A DNA stretch of 64,000 nucleotides from Pterobdella sp. o SKG-2022 (taxonomy: Eukaryota > Annelida > Clitellata > Hirudinida > Piscicolidae), in assembly GCA_964035795.1 (NCBI GenBank), contig OZ038325.1, forward strand, positions 8,082,796 through 8,146,795, in the 5' to 3' direction. A program made the translations under genes and the position numbers. The notes beneath the pieces are model-generated. The model was given only the letters and a program-made list of their open reading frames with translations, was not told the origin of the DNA and made no database searches. Positions 12,395-24,623 of this stretch are shown here, piece by piece (within the stretch, counting starts at the first letter, position 1; each line of letters starts with the position of its first letter).

Positions 12395-12498
12395 ATCATG
12401 AAAACACCACAATATTTGAATTTTTTATTTTGACGAAGCTTTTCGATATATTCTATATCATCATCAGGTAACTAATATACCTATTAGTTTTTCATGAT
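12395..12498 (-). ncRNA. Hammerhead-ribozyme-like hairpin, copy 1
   Basis: Read on the minus strand, CTGATGA is followed by a stem whose arms are GATATA and TATATC, then GAAAAGCTTC. This is the order of a hammerhead core: CUGAUGA, stem II, GAA, short stem III, then C at the cleavage position. One extra T lies between CTGATGA and stem II. The outer arms ATCATGAAAA (12395-12404) and TTTTCATGAT (12489-12498) are perfectly complementary and enclose the motif. Two similar copies occur elsewhere in the window. Such motifs are known from the ends of Penelope-like retroelements. Activity is not shown. Confidence 0.4.
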
Positions 12499-12702
12499 AA
12501 AGTTGAACTAATGGAGAATTATGGTTCCTTTTGTAATGAATTCATTAAAGAACTCTATCTCAGAGTTCTAGTCATATGAACATATATAAAAAACAATATT
12601 ATCAAAATAAATATTATATTATATATAAATATATAATATAAATCATCAAAAACACTATATTACAAATATATATTATTTAAAATATTATTTCTAAAAAACA
12701 GT

Positions 12703-12902
12703 NNNNNNNNNNNNNNNNNNNNNNNNNNNNNNNNNNNNNNNNNNNNNNNNNNNNNNNNNNNNNNNNNNNNNNNNNNNNNNNNNNNNNNNNNNNNNNNNNN
12801 NNNNNNNNNNNNNNNNNNNNNNNNNNNNNNNNNNNNNNNNNNNNNNNNNNNNNNNNNNNNNNNNNNNNNNNNNNNNNNNNNNNNNNNNNNNNNNNNNNNN
12901 NN
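12703..12902. other. Assembly gap of 200 Ns
   Basis: Exactly 200 undetermined bases, a typical placeholder length, flanked by AT-rich sequence. The true length is unknown, and coding exons could be missing here. Confidence 0.99.
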
Positions 12903-14048
12903 TATATTTTGAACTAAAAATTCATTCTATGAATAAACAATAGTGTAAAAATGAAATAATTCTAATTATTGGTTAGTGGCTTTATTATAAGCAGTCAGCT
13001 AAAAGGTGTTTTGGAAGACATTAGGTTATGTGAGATTTTAAGTTTAACCTAGATTTTATTTTTCTTTCATCTCCATTTTGATATTTATGTATTATTATTA
13101 ATGGTGTATAGTTAATGGTGCTATATTTAATATAATTCATGGAGAAAACTGCAACAAAATATATAATTTATCTTTAAAATACTTCTCAGTGCAGTTGGTA
13201 TTACACAAATGGAGTGGAAAAACTAAAATAAGCTAAGCTTTAGACTGTGATAAAAAATTTTTTTGATGTCTAGTATTGAACGTTGGAAAGAAAAATTTTT
13301 TTAATTACATTTGGTTTATAGTTTGAAATAATGAAAGAAATAAATTATGAAAAAGTAATTATAAAATCAAAAAATACCTTAAGTCATAATTTTTTATAAA
13401 ATTTTCAATCAAAAAGATAATTTATATACTATCAATAAAATAAATGTATAAATAAGGGATATAACATGTATCTATGCACACAGTCTACATGAAATGCTTG
13501 CATAAGTCATTTGAAGACAAAAACTATAGAGGTACCTTAAATATTTATGAATTTTTTTAATAAATGGAAACCTAGAAATTTAAGAGTGACAATATATGAA
13601 AAAGCACAGAGGAATAAATATTATATTGAAATGAAATTTTCTGGAATGATACCATTTGAGATTAATAGCTAAGTATTCAGACCTCACCAAATGGAAGCAT
13701 GGAATTTATTTCTCAGATGTTCAGAGATAAAACTTATCCTGTTGTGATGGCTCGGACAAATTTAAGGGCAATATCAGACGAAAATTAAATAATTTCGAAA
13801 TGAAAAGTTAAATTTAGTTTTAAAAATAGTTTTCTATGCACGAGTTTCTTTATATAAAAACAAAATTCGTATGCAAAAAAGCATATTTATACTAAAAGAA
13901 GTTTTATTCAAAGAATGAGAATTTTTCTAGCTTAAACTGTAGATATATTCAAGAGATCTGCTCGAGTTTAAAGTTTTTGATCCGCTTTTGTAAATGATAA
14001 TTCTGATGGCGAATGTAAATCCTCACTAGCATTTTCAATCGTTTCCAG

Positions 14049-16533
14049 ACACAGGTTTGCAAACAGCAAAGAAAAATACCTTGAAGATAATGAATTTAAT
14101 AGCATGAGACATAACAACAATTATGAAAATAAGCAAAATAGCTGTTATAACGAAGAGATATTAGCAGAAAACATGATAGTGAATGGTAACTACAGAGAAG
14201 GTAGGCATTCTTTTCACCACCAACTTTATAATGTTGATAAGCTAGAAAGCATTAGAAGAAACAACAACGAGAATAATAATAATAAAAACAACAATAAAAA
14301 TAATGAAAGCAATAACGACCTCTTCAAAGCCCTTTATCTCAACAACTCACATCGCTTAAAAAGTCTCGAAACAGAAAACAAAGAATCCAATAAGCATGAA
14401 TTAAAAGAACCAAAAACTATTAACGAAAAAAATTTTACGGATACTTCCGGCGGAAATAGTTGTTTACAATCCGGTTACTATGGGAACCAAGATGGCTTCG
14501 TAATGAAGACGCCATGTATTTTTTTGCAGCAGAATGTCAACTACCACCACCACCAACATCATCATCATCAGCCCAATGATGTCGAAATGAAGAAACACCA
14601 TTATTTTTGTGTTTTACGTCATCCACATAATCATTCATCCGCCCCTCTTTCCATCCTTCCTATAGAAAATGAAGGAGGCACGCAAAATAATTCTCCTCAT
14701 GATCATCATCATCACCCTCATAAAGATCATCATCATCATCATGAAGATCATCATCATCACCATCAGGTACATAAACTACGTTGTCATCATCATCCCCAAC
14801 ACCACCAGTCAATCAGAAAAGAAAAGATTCGCAGGTTTTCAAAAATTTATAAGAACCTATGGGCGTTTTTGAGGAATAAAACGACAAACAGAACTGATGC
14901 TTCTAATGGTACTACTCTTGATGAGGATATAGTTGAAAAAGATAACAATGAAATGAATGATTATCATACAAAAAGAAGAATGCTAAAGAGTGGTTGTCAA
15001 ACAACGGATAAACTGCAAGATAATTTGGACACTGAGGGGATAGCAGAGACGGTTTGTTGTGAAGACGTTGTCATCACAAATAAGTGGAAAGAAGAAACAA
15101 GAAATGATGAAGATGAAACTAATAAGGCTTTTGAGGTTGGTAAAGACAAAAATAATAATAAAAATAAAGAAATATATAAAAATTTTTCTAAAAGTAATTT
15201 GAGGTGCATTTGTCATTCAGAAGAAAAAAACATGGATGATAAACAAAAAGATATGGTTTTGGAAAATTTGGGAAAAAACCCGATTGTCATGTGTTCAAAT
15301 CCCCGTAAGAGCTGTTTTCGAGGTCTTGAAAGTAGTATTAATGAAGAGGATGAAGAAGAAGATGATGATGATGAAATTGAAGATTTAATGAACAAATCGA
15401 AAGTCGGTGTGATGAAGCGGTGCCAAGTGTGTTGCCAAGGAAACATTCACTGCAGCTTTCAAGACGAACACTTGAAGGGCAGTAGTTGTGTGGGTTACAT
15501 TGAGAAAAGTTGTGTAGAAACTAGTGACGATGTGAGAAATAGATTCCCTTTTGAGAATCCCGAAAGACCCATGTATGAAACACGGATTGTGGTCGATGGA
15601 AATAATGGATTCACTACTCAAATCAATGAGAGCAACTCTGAACGTGATAACTACATGTCTAATAGTTCAGCTATCCGTTCTGTCTTTGCAAATTGCTGTG
15701 AAGCAATAGATGGAGATGTGATGTTGCAGTCTTTTTCTGAATGTGGTTGGAAGCCTCACGGAAGTTGCATGAGAAATGAAGATGATTGTGGGATAGAAAA
15801 ACAAGAAGATGTTTATCAAGATGGTTTTGAAAGAAATGATCTAATAGTAAATAAAGACTCAAAAAAATACGGAACTTTTGAAGAAAAAAGTTGCTCGAAA
15901 TATGGAGAAAAAAACGCCAAGAGTCAGTTTGTTAGGGCTATAAACAATTTCAATAAAACCTTTGGTGACATGTTGAGTACTTTCCAAAAAACCGAAAAAG
16001 AAAAAAAAAATTCCAGAGAATTTCTCAAAAAGCAAAAAAACAAAATGAATAGCGAACACCTCAATATGGAGCAAAAGATAAATGCTCAAAAAAACTCCCA
16101 AATAAGTAATAGTTTTACAAAAGATCTCTCCATTCAAGAAGAGAAATCGGATCAGTGCAGAATAAATAAAATTTCCTTGCATGGTTTTATCATATCAAGC
16201 CCCACCGAATCCCAACCTCCACCACTCTTCATAACACCACCACCATCATCATCTTTCCCACCACCATCATCCTCATCATTCTCACCACCACCATCGTCAT
16301 CAATTTTACCACCACCATCGTCATCAATTTTACCACTATCACTCTCATCAACCCTTTTTCCTCCATCATCATTATCATCATTTTTGTCTTCTTCATCCTC
16401 ATCGCTTTCTTTTTCAAAGTTACCCCCATATTCAACAAAGCCAGTGCTTCTATCTACTGTCCATAAAATGGATTCCAAGTATGACTTCGATCTCATAACC
16501 TCAGTCCCATCTTTAACGACACATTTCGTCTAG
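14049..16533 (+). CDS. Large low-complexity coding exon, possible cytoplasmic tail of paralog A or separate gene
   Basis: An open frame of about 828 codons ends at a TAG, with a poly(A) signal AATAAA at 16755-16760. The acceptor TTTCCAG lies before 14049. Alternatively translation could begin at the ATG at 14104 (809 residues). Asn-rich (14263-14315), His-rich (14540-14575 and 14697-14800), acidic (15346-15385) and Ser/Pro-rich (16210-16410) runs are separated by ordinary sequence such as KEKIRRFSKIYKNLWAFLRN. Several Cys pairs occur (CICH, CQVCC, NCC). There is no signal peptide and no membrane segment. I do not recognise a domain. If it joins paralog A it would be its intracellular part, but the phase-2 entry needs an intermediate exon that I did not find. 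Confidence 0.55.
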
Positions 16534-16754
16534 AATTAACATATAAATTCTTCATACAACCATTACTTGTCTCACTCTCTTCTAAATGAGCTTAGCTGCC
16601 TTTTTTTTTGGTTCAACGCCACTTTAGAAACAAAATTTTCTAGATGTTTCTTTGATTTGAAGCGGAAAATGATGTGTAAATCAAAGAAAATGCTTTGTGC
16701 ATAAAGTTTAGTGAATATGAAAAGAACCTTGATTAAAAGTAATATATGGAAATT

Positions 16755-16760
16755 AATAAA
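16755..16760 (+). terminator. Poly(A) signal after the large exon
   Basis: A canonical AATAAA lies about 220 bases after the stop of the large exon at 14049-16533. The surrounding DNA is very AT-rich, so a chance match is possible. Confidence 0.4.
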
Positions 16761-17924
16761 AATTGGAGAAATGAGAAAGAAATGATCAGAAACGAGAGGG
16801 AACGTTTGAAGTAAAGGATTAATGAATTCTCATAATGGCTGCTATTTGTTCCGGTTATTGAGACGAAAAACTGAAAAGGGCCACAATTATTAAATAAAAC
16901 ATAATTTTGACAAAATACTGATAAAATAAATTGAAAATGATTATGTGAGATAAAAATTTTACATATGAAGTGAAACCATTTTTGAAACCAATTTTTTGAA
17001 ATTTTTTGGAAAATTTAAAAACTTGTGAACTTGTGCAAATCCAATTGACATGAAGGGTGAAAAGCATAAAAATTAAAGGGAACCAACTACCACGTGTAAG
17101 CAATGCTAGCCAAAATGAGTGCAATCTAGCACACAGCATCCACACACGCCACGTCTAATTAAATATCGGTACATTTAGAATCAAAACACCAAAATTGCCA
17201 AAAAAATATTCAAACTCTTGCGTAATTTTTTTTTTAAATTTTAGAAGAAAAAGTTTGAAGGGGAGTAAATAATACGAAACACTGCCATGGAAAAGCTAAA
17301 TACCAACAGGGGACTGAAAAATTCTGAAATGAATAATTTAAAGAAAAAAGTAGCTTTGCATCAACTGAAAACAAGCAAAAATGCATGCGATTAGGCGGAA
17401 ACACGTTTGAGAGCAGCATAAAACGCACATTTTACCTAATCCCGAGGAGCTAAATGGCCACAAAGAAGAAATAATATAAATAATAGAAATAAAATAAATA
17501 ATAATATGAATAACAATAAAAAAAATAAAAGTATAAACAACAATAAAATGTATAATAATGTGAATTTATATCAATAAAAACATAAAAAAAATGTAAATAA
17601 CATTAAACTTTATAGTAATTTAAATAAAAATAAAACAAACATAAATAAAAAATAAAATAAATAAAAATAAAAATAAACAATAATAAAAACTTAACACAAA
17701 TAATAATCAAAAACACACTATAAAAAAACACAAAAATTATTGTCTGTTCCGAAGAACAAAAAATCAACAAAATTGATAGTCAGTAATGAAATCAAATACA
17801 AAATCAATGAAGAAAAATCTAATCAACAAATGATAAGCCCAAAAGATTAGAAACTTAATCTTAATGTAATTGATTGAATTAATCAAGATTGAAAAGTATT
17901 GATCTCTCTACTTTAAACTAATCA

Positions 17925-18130
17925 ATCAACTCAACAACATCATCAACAACGTCAACAAAAAACAACAACAACGTTAGCGTCAAAAACGTCAACACAGACA
18001 ACAACAATAAAATAGGCATCAAAAACGTCAACAAAAACAACAATGTTAGCATCAAAAACGTCAACAACAACGTCAACAAAAACAACACCAACAATGCCGA
18101 AAAAAACAGAATCATCAAACGCAACACCAT
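17925..18130. repeat. AACGTCAACA/AACAACATC repeat tract
   Basis: Irregular tandem units built from CAACAA, AACGTCAAC and GCATCAAAAACGTC. The Leu/Val-rich minus-strand frame across it is produced by the repeat. Confidence 0.65.
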
Positions 18131-18464
18131 GAACAACATCAACATTTCAACTTTACATACATTAATATCAAAAACACATTTCAACACCAGATATTTTGAA
18201 AGTCGGACAAAAAAATTTTTTAAAAAACTTAGGTAGGTTTTTCAAAATCTCCCAGACTTTTAGCTTTTAAAGTGATGAAAAGTGAATTCAAATGTAAATC
18301 GACACTTCATATAGCGGGAAAAGCGATGTAATTATTAAACAACAAATAAAAAACCAACGTATAACAACAACAATGCACTTTAACTTTCGACGGGTTCAAG
18401 CATTTTTTTGAGTTATGTGATAAATATAAAATGGCGGTTTACATTTCTATTTGCTCATTTGTTC

Positions 18465-18500
18465 CTCAGCAGGTTTCGAACCCTGGGACTCTGGGTTGAA
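18465..18500 (-). repeat. tRNA-like B-box remnant
   Basis: The minus strand carries GGTTCGAAACC, a perfect B-box, within CAGGGTTCGAAACCTG, which resembles a T-arm. No A-box or acceptor stem is visible. It is probably a tRNA-derived SINE fragment. Confidence 0.35.
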
Positions 18501-20717
18501 AAAAAATTTTGCTTCTTTTTGCGTTTTTAACCTGCATTTGAATTTTTATTCATCCTGGTTTTCAATGATTATTTTTCATAGAAGTTATTTGCATTTTTGA
18601 ATAAATGGCTTTTTTCACATCCACCTAGCGATCAAAAATACATTGAATTATTTTTTCAAACAATTTTTGTTACTCCATTATAAAATAAAAATTAAATCAA
18701 AAATAATAATTAACTTTTTCGTCATATGATCCTATTTATATAAGCCAATGCATCAATTTAACTTTTGTATTCAATCCATCGAATATATTTTGCATCAAGA
18801 TTTCAGTAATTCAAGTTGAAAACTCAGTATAATGTTCACTTTCAACCATTTGTCATTGTTTCTAAAACTCTTGTTGACTCAAAGCTTGTTCCAATGTCAG
18901 GCCGCGTGTTATGTTTAACGCAGTGGATATCCTTAACGAAGAAGGTTATCTTCTGTTTCGATGATTATAAATTATTTTGTCTTTTTTTATTTGAAACTTA
19001 AATTCATCAAAAACTCAGATCTTCATTTTAACCACATGGATATATACAGCAAGCTGTAGAAGGTTGTGAGGTTTCAAAGAGAATATGAAATGGTACCACG
19101 TTACGAAAACAAATCATTTATTACTTAATGGGTCGAATAATAAATCGAGTTCTCATTGCTCAGTCCAATACCAAAATTTCATCATGAAGATAACCTAAAC
19201 CACTAAAAACAAAATTGAAACAATCAAAATCTTGCATTATAGAATCCTGCAAAAGTCTGTTAACAGTACCACAGTTAGAAGTACGAGTACGATTATAAAG
19301 GCAGAGTTTCTATTGAGTATAGTATATAAAAATTGATGGTTCGATAGTATCAATGAAGCTAAACCAAACCAAGTAGCCTATGCTGAGAACACTTTCGTAA
19401 ATTTCTTTAGTCTCAAACTTTCTAACGAAGTATGCATTGTTTTTCTTTAAACATCTGTTCGTTTTAATAGGTCTGAATTTGTTTGAGGTTATTGTGATTT
19501 AAGTGTTGGGAATGGAAAAAACTATTTTGAATAAAAACGCGTGGAATTTTTATTTAGAATTCTTTTCAAGAGGAAACACTAGACTGAGTGAATTTCTTTT
19601 TTTTATGGCTAGATGTAAAAACATAAAAGTGACAACTTCAAAAAGAGTTAAAAGTTAAATTCAAAAAATGGAGATTCTAGTTTTTAAAAGATGAGCTGCT
19701 TTTGAGGTTGCAATTTAATGTTTAAAATAGAAAAAGCATGTAAAAAAATTTTAAAGTTTCATCAAGTCTACTGCAATAACTTTTGATAGAAAGAAAAATT
19801 TCACTAGACATCTTTTTGGCATTCAAAAGCTTCAACTAAAAATAGCAAGAGATATATATTTCTAAGCAGTTAAAAGTGATGTCACTTCGTGATTGGAGAA
19901 GATTTAAATTTCAAGAAAAAATGAATTCCATAATTACCAACTACGCTGTTTTATTTTTATTTTCTAGAATCAAAAACTTTTTCATAACAATATGATTAAT
20001 GATAGTGATAACTTTAGCTCCAGAAATAGCGCTTAACTAAAACACGATTAGAAAATTTAAGAATGATTTAAAAATAGAATAAAAATGAATGAATACAAAT
20101 TAAACTAAAATAGGAAATCGAAAGACAATTTACGTTAAACTTGGAACAATTTCCATGCTAATTCTCCCACAAACATTGGATTGCAAAAAGAGGGTTTAAA
20201 TATTAAATATAAAATCTACCACAATTCCGATAAGTATTGCTATTGCTTATACTTATAATCTTCATCCCCCAGCTCAGACACTAAGACCATCAAAAGTTTA
20301 AACACATTCATTAGCCCTAACAACCGTTACTAAATAATCGTAAGTAACTAAACTGATAATTTTGACATACGGCTGAACTTAATTAATTTGTAAAAAAACT
20401 ATCCTAATAATATACATAATTTTTTTAGGGGAATGGGGGTGGAATTTAAATCAATATTTTGCTCAGGTCTTATCATATTCGGAATCTTGATCGAGTATTC
20501 TGTGGGTATTTTTTTCCATTTTTAATCACCCTATAGTTTAGCTGTAACTGAAAATGTTAATATCAAATTAAATTTTAAAATGTTGTATATTATTTTAGTA
20601 AGTAAGTCAGCTCAAATAGGAGCTCGGTTGCACAATAATATTTTTCATGTTTTTAGTGGATAAATACTTTTTAATGCTTCAATTCTTCAATGGAAACACT
20701 TTTTGGAGTTTATTTTA

Positions 20718-20763
20718 TTCCACGAAGCTTTTCGTAAGATGAACTTACATTATCAAGTGGAGG
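20718..20763 (-). ncRNA. Hammerhead-ribozyme-like motif, copy 2 (best stems)
   Basis: On the minus strand: TCCAC (stem I), TTGATAA (core, two changes from CTGATGA), a stem with arms GTAAG and CTTAC, then GAAAAGCTTC, then GTGGA, which pairs perfectly with TCCAC. All three hammerhead stems are therefore present in the right order, with a stem III of only two or three pairs. The core changes (first C to T, G to A) would probably weaken cleavage. The 3' flank resembles that of copy 1. It is likely a relic of a mobile-element end. Confidence 0.45.
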
Positions 20764-21159
20764 TACAAATATTGTTTATACATAATTAAATATATACTTT
20801 TAGTGACAAAAAAATTCGAAAAACAGTTAATATAACGTTAAAATATACATACATACATATATATAGATAACAACATATATTGAATTATACGAACGATACA
20901 AAGACCAAACAGGAAGAAAACAAAGAACACAAACAAATACTAGCAGCCATACTCCTTGCCGCAGAACACGCTGTCTGTTTTTGAGAATAAGTATTATTTA
21001 AGGTAATTATTTTTTTAAATTATTCATATATAGGTACAGAACTAGATTAAGTCTCTTTCAAAGACCATTGTTTGTATAGGGTGTGTTATTTTTGCTGATA
21101 TATTGTTTTCTGCTGTGATTTTTTGAAGTTTTAATTTTTTCTCAAATGTTTCAATAGTT

Positions 21160-21297
21160 TTTATAGCTGAAACAATGGCAGGAAATAAAGAACTTCAGAC
21201 CTTGTCCAAGCCTCACTTACTTCTTATGACTAATGAAGTAATTGATGATGATTCAGGACAGAGATATTTCATAAACAACTCTCTTATTGTGAAATAA
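21160..21297 (+). other. Small protein-like frame, 40 codons, possible exon
   Basis: An ATG with a good context (ACAATGG) at 21175 opens a 40-codon frame beginning MAGNKELQTLSKPHLL and ending SLIVK and a stop. The middle reads LLLMTNEVIDDDSGQRYF. It is preceded by a T-rich stretch and TTTTATAG, which could serve as a splice acceptor. Its composition is much more protein-like than its flanks. The DDSGQ segment vaguely recalls the D-x-G-x-Y turn of Ig domains. It may be a stray exon or a relic. Confidence 0.2.
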
Positions 21298-23675
21298 TAT
21301 CATGATAAATAATGACTTTTTTTCTCACATGCCACACAAGGGGATGATGTAGCGAGCCTTTTCTCAAACTCAATGCACGTCCCGATGTTTAGATAAACTC
21401 AGAGAGGCATATTTCATTCTAAGTTTCAATTTAAATAATCAACGATTTAAAATTGCTTTTTTTTATTTTTTATTGTTTGTAGTTTATTCTCTTGAAGATG
21501 AAAGCTTTTTAAGAGTTTCAAATTTGGTCTTAAAAATCGTGCGTGGGTTTCAATTTATACTTGTCTCAGTTGTAAGTCTTGACGAAAAGCTCATACAGAA
21601 GTTTAAAGGCAGAAGGTCTGATTTTTTTTGGAGCTTATTGAGGTTCATAAAATAACTTTGAGTTTACTTTTGGAAATGTTATGTTTATTTAATCATTGTT
21701 TGATAAGGTGAGCTAGAACCACAAGAAACTTCATACTTAAACAAAAATTTTAAAATATTGAATAGCTTTTATTTCAAACTCTTTTTGAATCATTCTGAAT
21801 CTTATTTTTATGAGAATGATAAATTATTATTTAAATAAGTGCTTTTGTTTCATTTGCGTTGATATTCACGCCAGGAGCCGATATAAAGTTGCATAACAAA
21901 ACGTTACTTGAATGTTTGTCGGAAAGCTTGGTGGCAACGTGATGAATTCGAGAGTTGAAGTTTTTAGTTATCTAAGATTGTAACAAAATGTTTTAAAACT
22001 ATTTGAGCGTCAGAGGCTGGTCTTTTGGATGATACCCCACTATAATGCTGACATCCGTTGAATAAAACTTCGCTGATTTAATCTATCCTTCGTGAGTGGA
22101 CAATCTTTTGAGAGAAATGTTATGTTATGCATGGAAAAAGTGCAGAAATGAAAATTCAATTCAAGCGGAGAATATTGAATTTCAAATAGATCTGATTTAA
22201 TTAACTCATGTTTGAACCAAACAATTGCAAATTGAATCAACTCAGACTCATAGAAAAGATTTTACAGCTTCCAAGAGAATTAAAAGTTTATTTTATTTCC
22301 AAACTAGTGCACTCCCTCCCATACATCTTGTTGTTTGGTCTTTGAGCACCAAATAATTCAGAAAATCTCAAAATCCATTTTCTAAATCATTTATAATTCA
22401 TCAAAATTTACAGTTTGACTCGCTGCATGCCAAATGATTTTTAATTTTTATTACTTATGAGTAAATGAGGTTTTAATAAATCTATATTACACAAAAAAAC
22501 CTTTTATAACTGCGCAGTGAGCCGCCATCTTTAAAAATACGCGCTATATAAACAAAAACTAGCATTCAAAAAATTGAAAAGAAAGATTAAACAATTTAAA
22601 CGAGACTTGATTTAAAACGTTTGTTTCCAATCTCAAGCAGTTCTAAATAGCTCTGATAAAATAGCTATCCCAATAAAAAAATTCCAAGTTTTAATATATA
22701 TACATAAAAGTTTAGATACACACATATTAGAAAGAATTTATACTATATATGTATTTAGGCTAGGTGTAGAAATATTAGACCGGCTACTTAAGTAACTGGA
22801 ATCATTTGATGGGGAAAATTATTATGCTGAGTTGATTATCTGTTGATGTTACTGGTTAGGATATTTTGCTGCTAGACAGAAAATGTTGAGCTATTTAAAA
22901 ATTCACAATTTTACAGTTATTTTGGAAGGATTTATATAGTTCAAAGTATTTTTCATGTTTTGAACTTGTTTTTTGGATTATTGATAGGTAAAAAAAGTTG
23001 AGTTTTGCTTTTAAACGCTTTGTATAACTTTTGATGAAAAGTTGAACTTATTTTGATTTTTTTAAAAGTTGAAACTTGTTTGAGAGTATTTTGTTAAAAA
23101 ATCAAACTTAAAAACACAAAACAGAAAACAGCTTCAAATCCGTGCTGCTATTTGGAACTTTTAGTTTAATCAAACGCTTTTAATTTGTTTGGTTCTTTTC
23201 TTGTCAACATTGCCAACTTCTTACATTCTATAGTAAGTCAATTAAAATTTTGTTGGTTCAACGTTGAGTTTTCGATGGATTTTTTTTTATTTTAACTTGT
23301 TTAAAACAATGAATGATTAAATTATAGTCATAAGAAGTCAAATAACATTTTATTAACAGTTGCTGTCATTTTTAGCGGTCGTGAAGGGCTACATCGGCAA
23401 GTTGATAAATAGCCCCAAATGAATAGAGGCCACAATGCCTTTTTGGCACTTCTACACACCAACAACCCAGGCTTCACTACTCAAAAAAAAGCCATTTTGC
23501 CGTGTTTTTGAACTAAGATAGAAGTTTAATCTAAAAGCGTACGTTTATAAAACACACTAAACGTTGATCGAATTTTGAAACAATGGTGACTCACAAAGAA
23601 ATGTACAAAAGAGAACAAGCTCAAAAACAAAAAGTTTATGGTCTTTTTAAAAATCACACAAACAAGCGGTTTGCC

Positions 23676-24623
23676 ATGAGTGAAGTTGTTGCATATTGTG
23701 TCTTCCTCGTCCCTCTATTGCTTTCGTGCGTGAATGCCGACATAGATAATCTTTGCTATGAAAAAGCCCCGAGTTATAAAATTGTCATTAAATCATTACT
23801 TGCTTATGCGAAAAAGTCACTTGACACACCTCGCAGCGTCATGCGGATAGGTAATAAACATAAAATTGATGTTGTTGATTACAAATATCAAAATGAAAGT
23901 TTCGATAATAATAAAAATAAAAATCATAATAATAAAAATGAGAAAAAAGATAATTATAATAAAATCATCAAAACAATAATCGATAGTTATTGCAATAATA
24001 AGAAAAAAAATAAAAATGCGAATAATATGAATAATAAAAAAACGCTTTCCACCAGCAATGTTTCAGATGGTAGTGAGGAGAGCAATATTGCCATAAAAAA
24101 ACAAGAAAAAGTTGGGAATAAGAACACCCGGACCTATAGAAAATACGTTGGAAAAAAGAAAAAAAAGTTTTTTGAAAAATTTTTCCAAAAGATTTTGCAG
24201 CGCGAAAGATTTTTTTTGGAAAATTTAATAAATAAGACTTTCGGAAAAATATTTCTTTTGAACGGAAAATTTTGCTCTTTTTATAGGCTCTGCCAGCAAT
24301 TTAATAGCCCTTTTACTGAAGTTTTCAATGAAAAGAATTTCCTCACAAAAAAACAAATCACTCTACCACAAATACACGTTCCTTCACCCAAACCGAAAAC
24401 AACCCAACATAAACCCAAAAACCACTCTTCAATTTCATCAAAAGTCGTTAGAAATCCACAAAAAGAACCAAAACCAAAAACTGCGGCAAAAGAACCGCCG
24501 CAGAACCCACAAAGACGCAAGCGGGAGATGAAGAAGTACCATGTGACCGCAGGCACTTCCATAAAACTGGACTGTATCATTAGAAGCCCTGACTTCTGGC
24601 GAAGACCTACCAGCTGGTTCAAA
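23676..24623 (+). CDS. Ig gene exon 1: signal peptide, pro-region, start of Ig1
   Basis: The ATG at 23676 gives an immediate signal peptide, MSEVVAYCVFLVPLLLSC, ending near VNA. An ATG at 23583 is in frame and also has a good context, but would place 31 charged residues before the hydrophobic run, so the later start is preferred. After NLCYEKAPSYK comes an Asn/Lys-rich and Pro/Lys-rich stretch of about 200 residues. A furin-type site RRKR (24513-24524) follows, and then Ig1 opens with VTAGTSIKLDC and SWFK. The donor AAA|GTATTA is phase 0. Confidence 0.8.

Larger units (their letters stand above)
7798..14048. other. Region between CUB exon of paralog A and the large open exon
   Basis: Mostly AT-rich intronic or intergenic DNA. 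It includes a TTC/ATC repeat (about 9690-9830), A-rich AAT tracts (11250-12130), a tRNA-like remnant (11083-11125), a hammerhead-like hairpin (12395-12498) and the assembly gap. By analogy with paralog B it should hold a sushi-like module and a transmembrane exon, but none could be supported. Weak candidates are listed as findings. The gap may hide part of them. Confidence 0.45.
16534..23675. other. Intergenic region before the Ig gene
   Basis: AT-rich DNA with A-rich AAAT tracts (17460-17720), an AACGTCAACA-type repeat (17925-18130), a tRNA-like remnant (18470-18500) and a hammerhead-like motif (20718-20763). A small protein-like frame lies at 21175-21297. No other gene can be supported. Confidence 0.5.

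Noticed and set aside
18816..19001. 61-codon frame with an exon-like GC-rich core
   Set aside because: The possible acceptor and donor do not agree with the open frame, and no motif is present.
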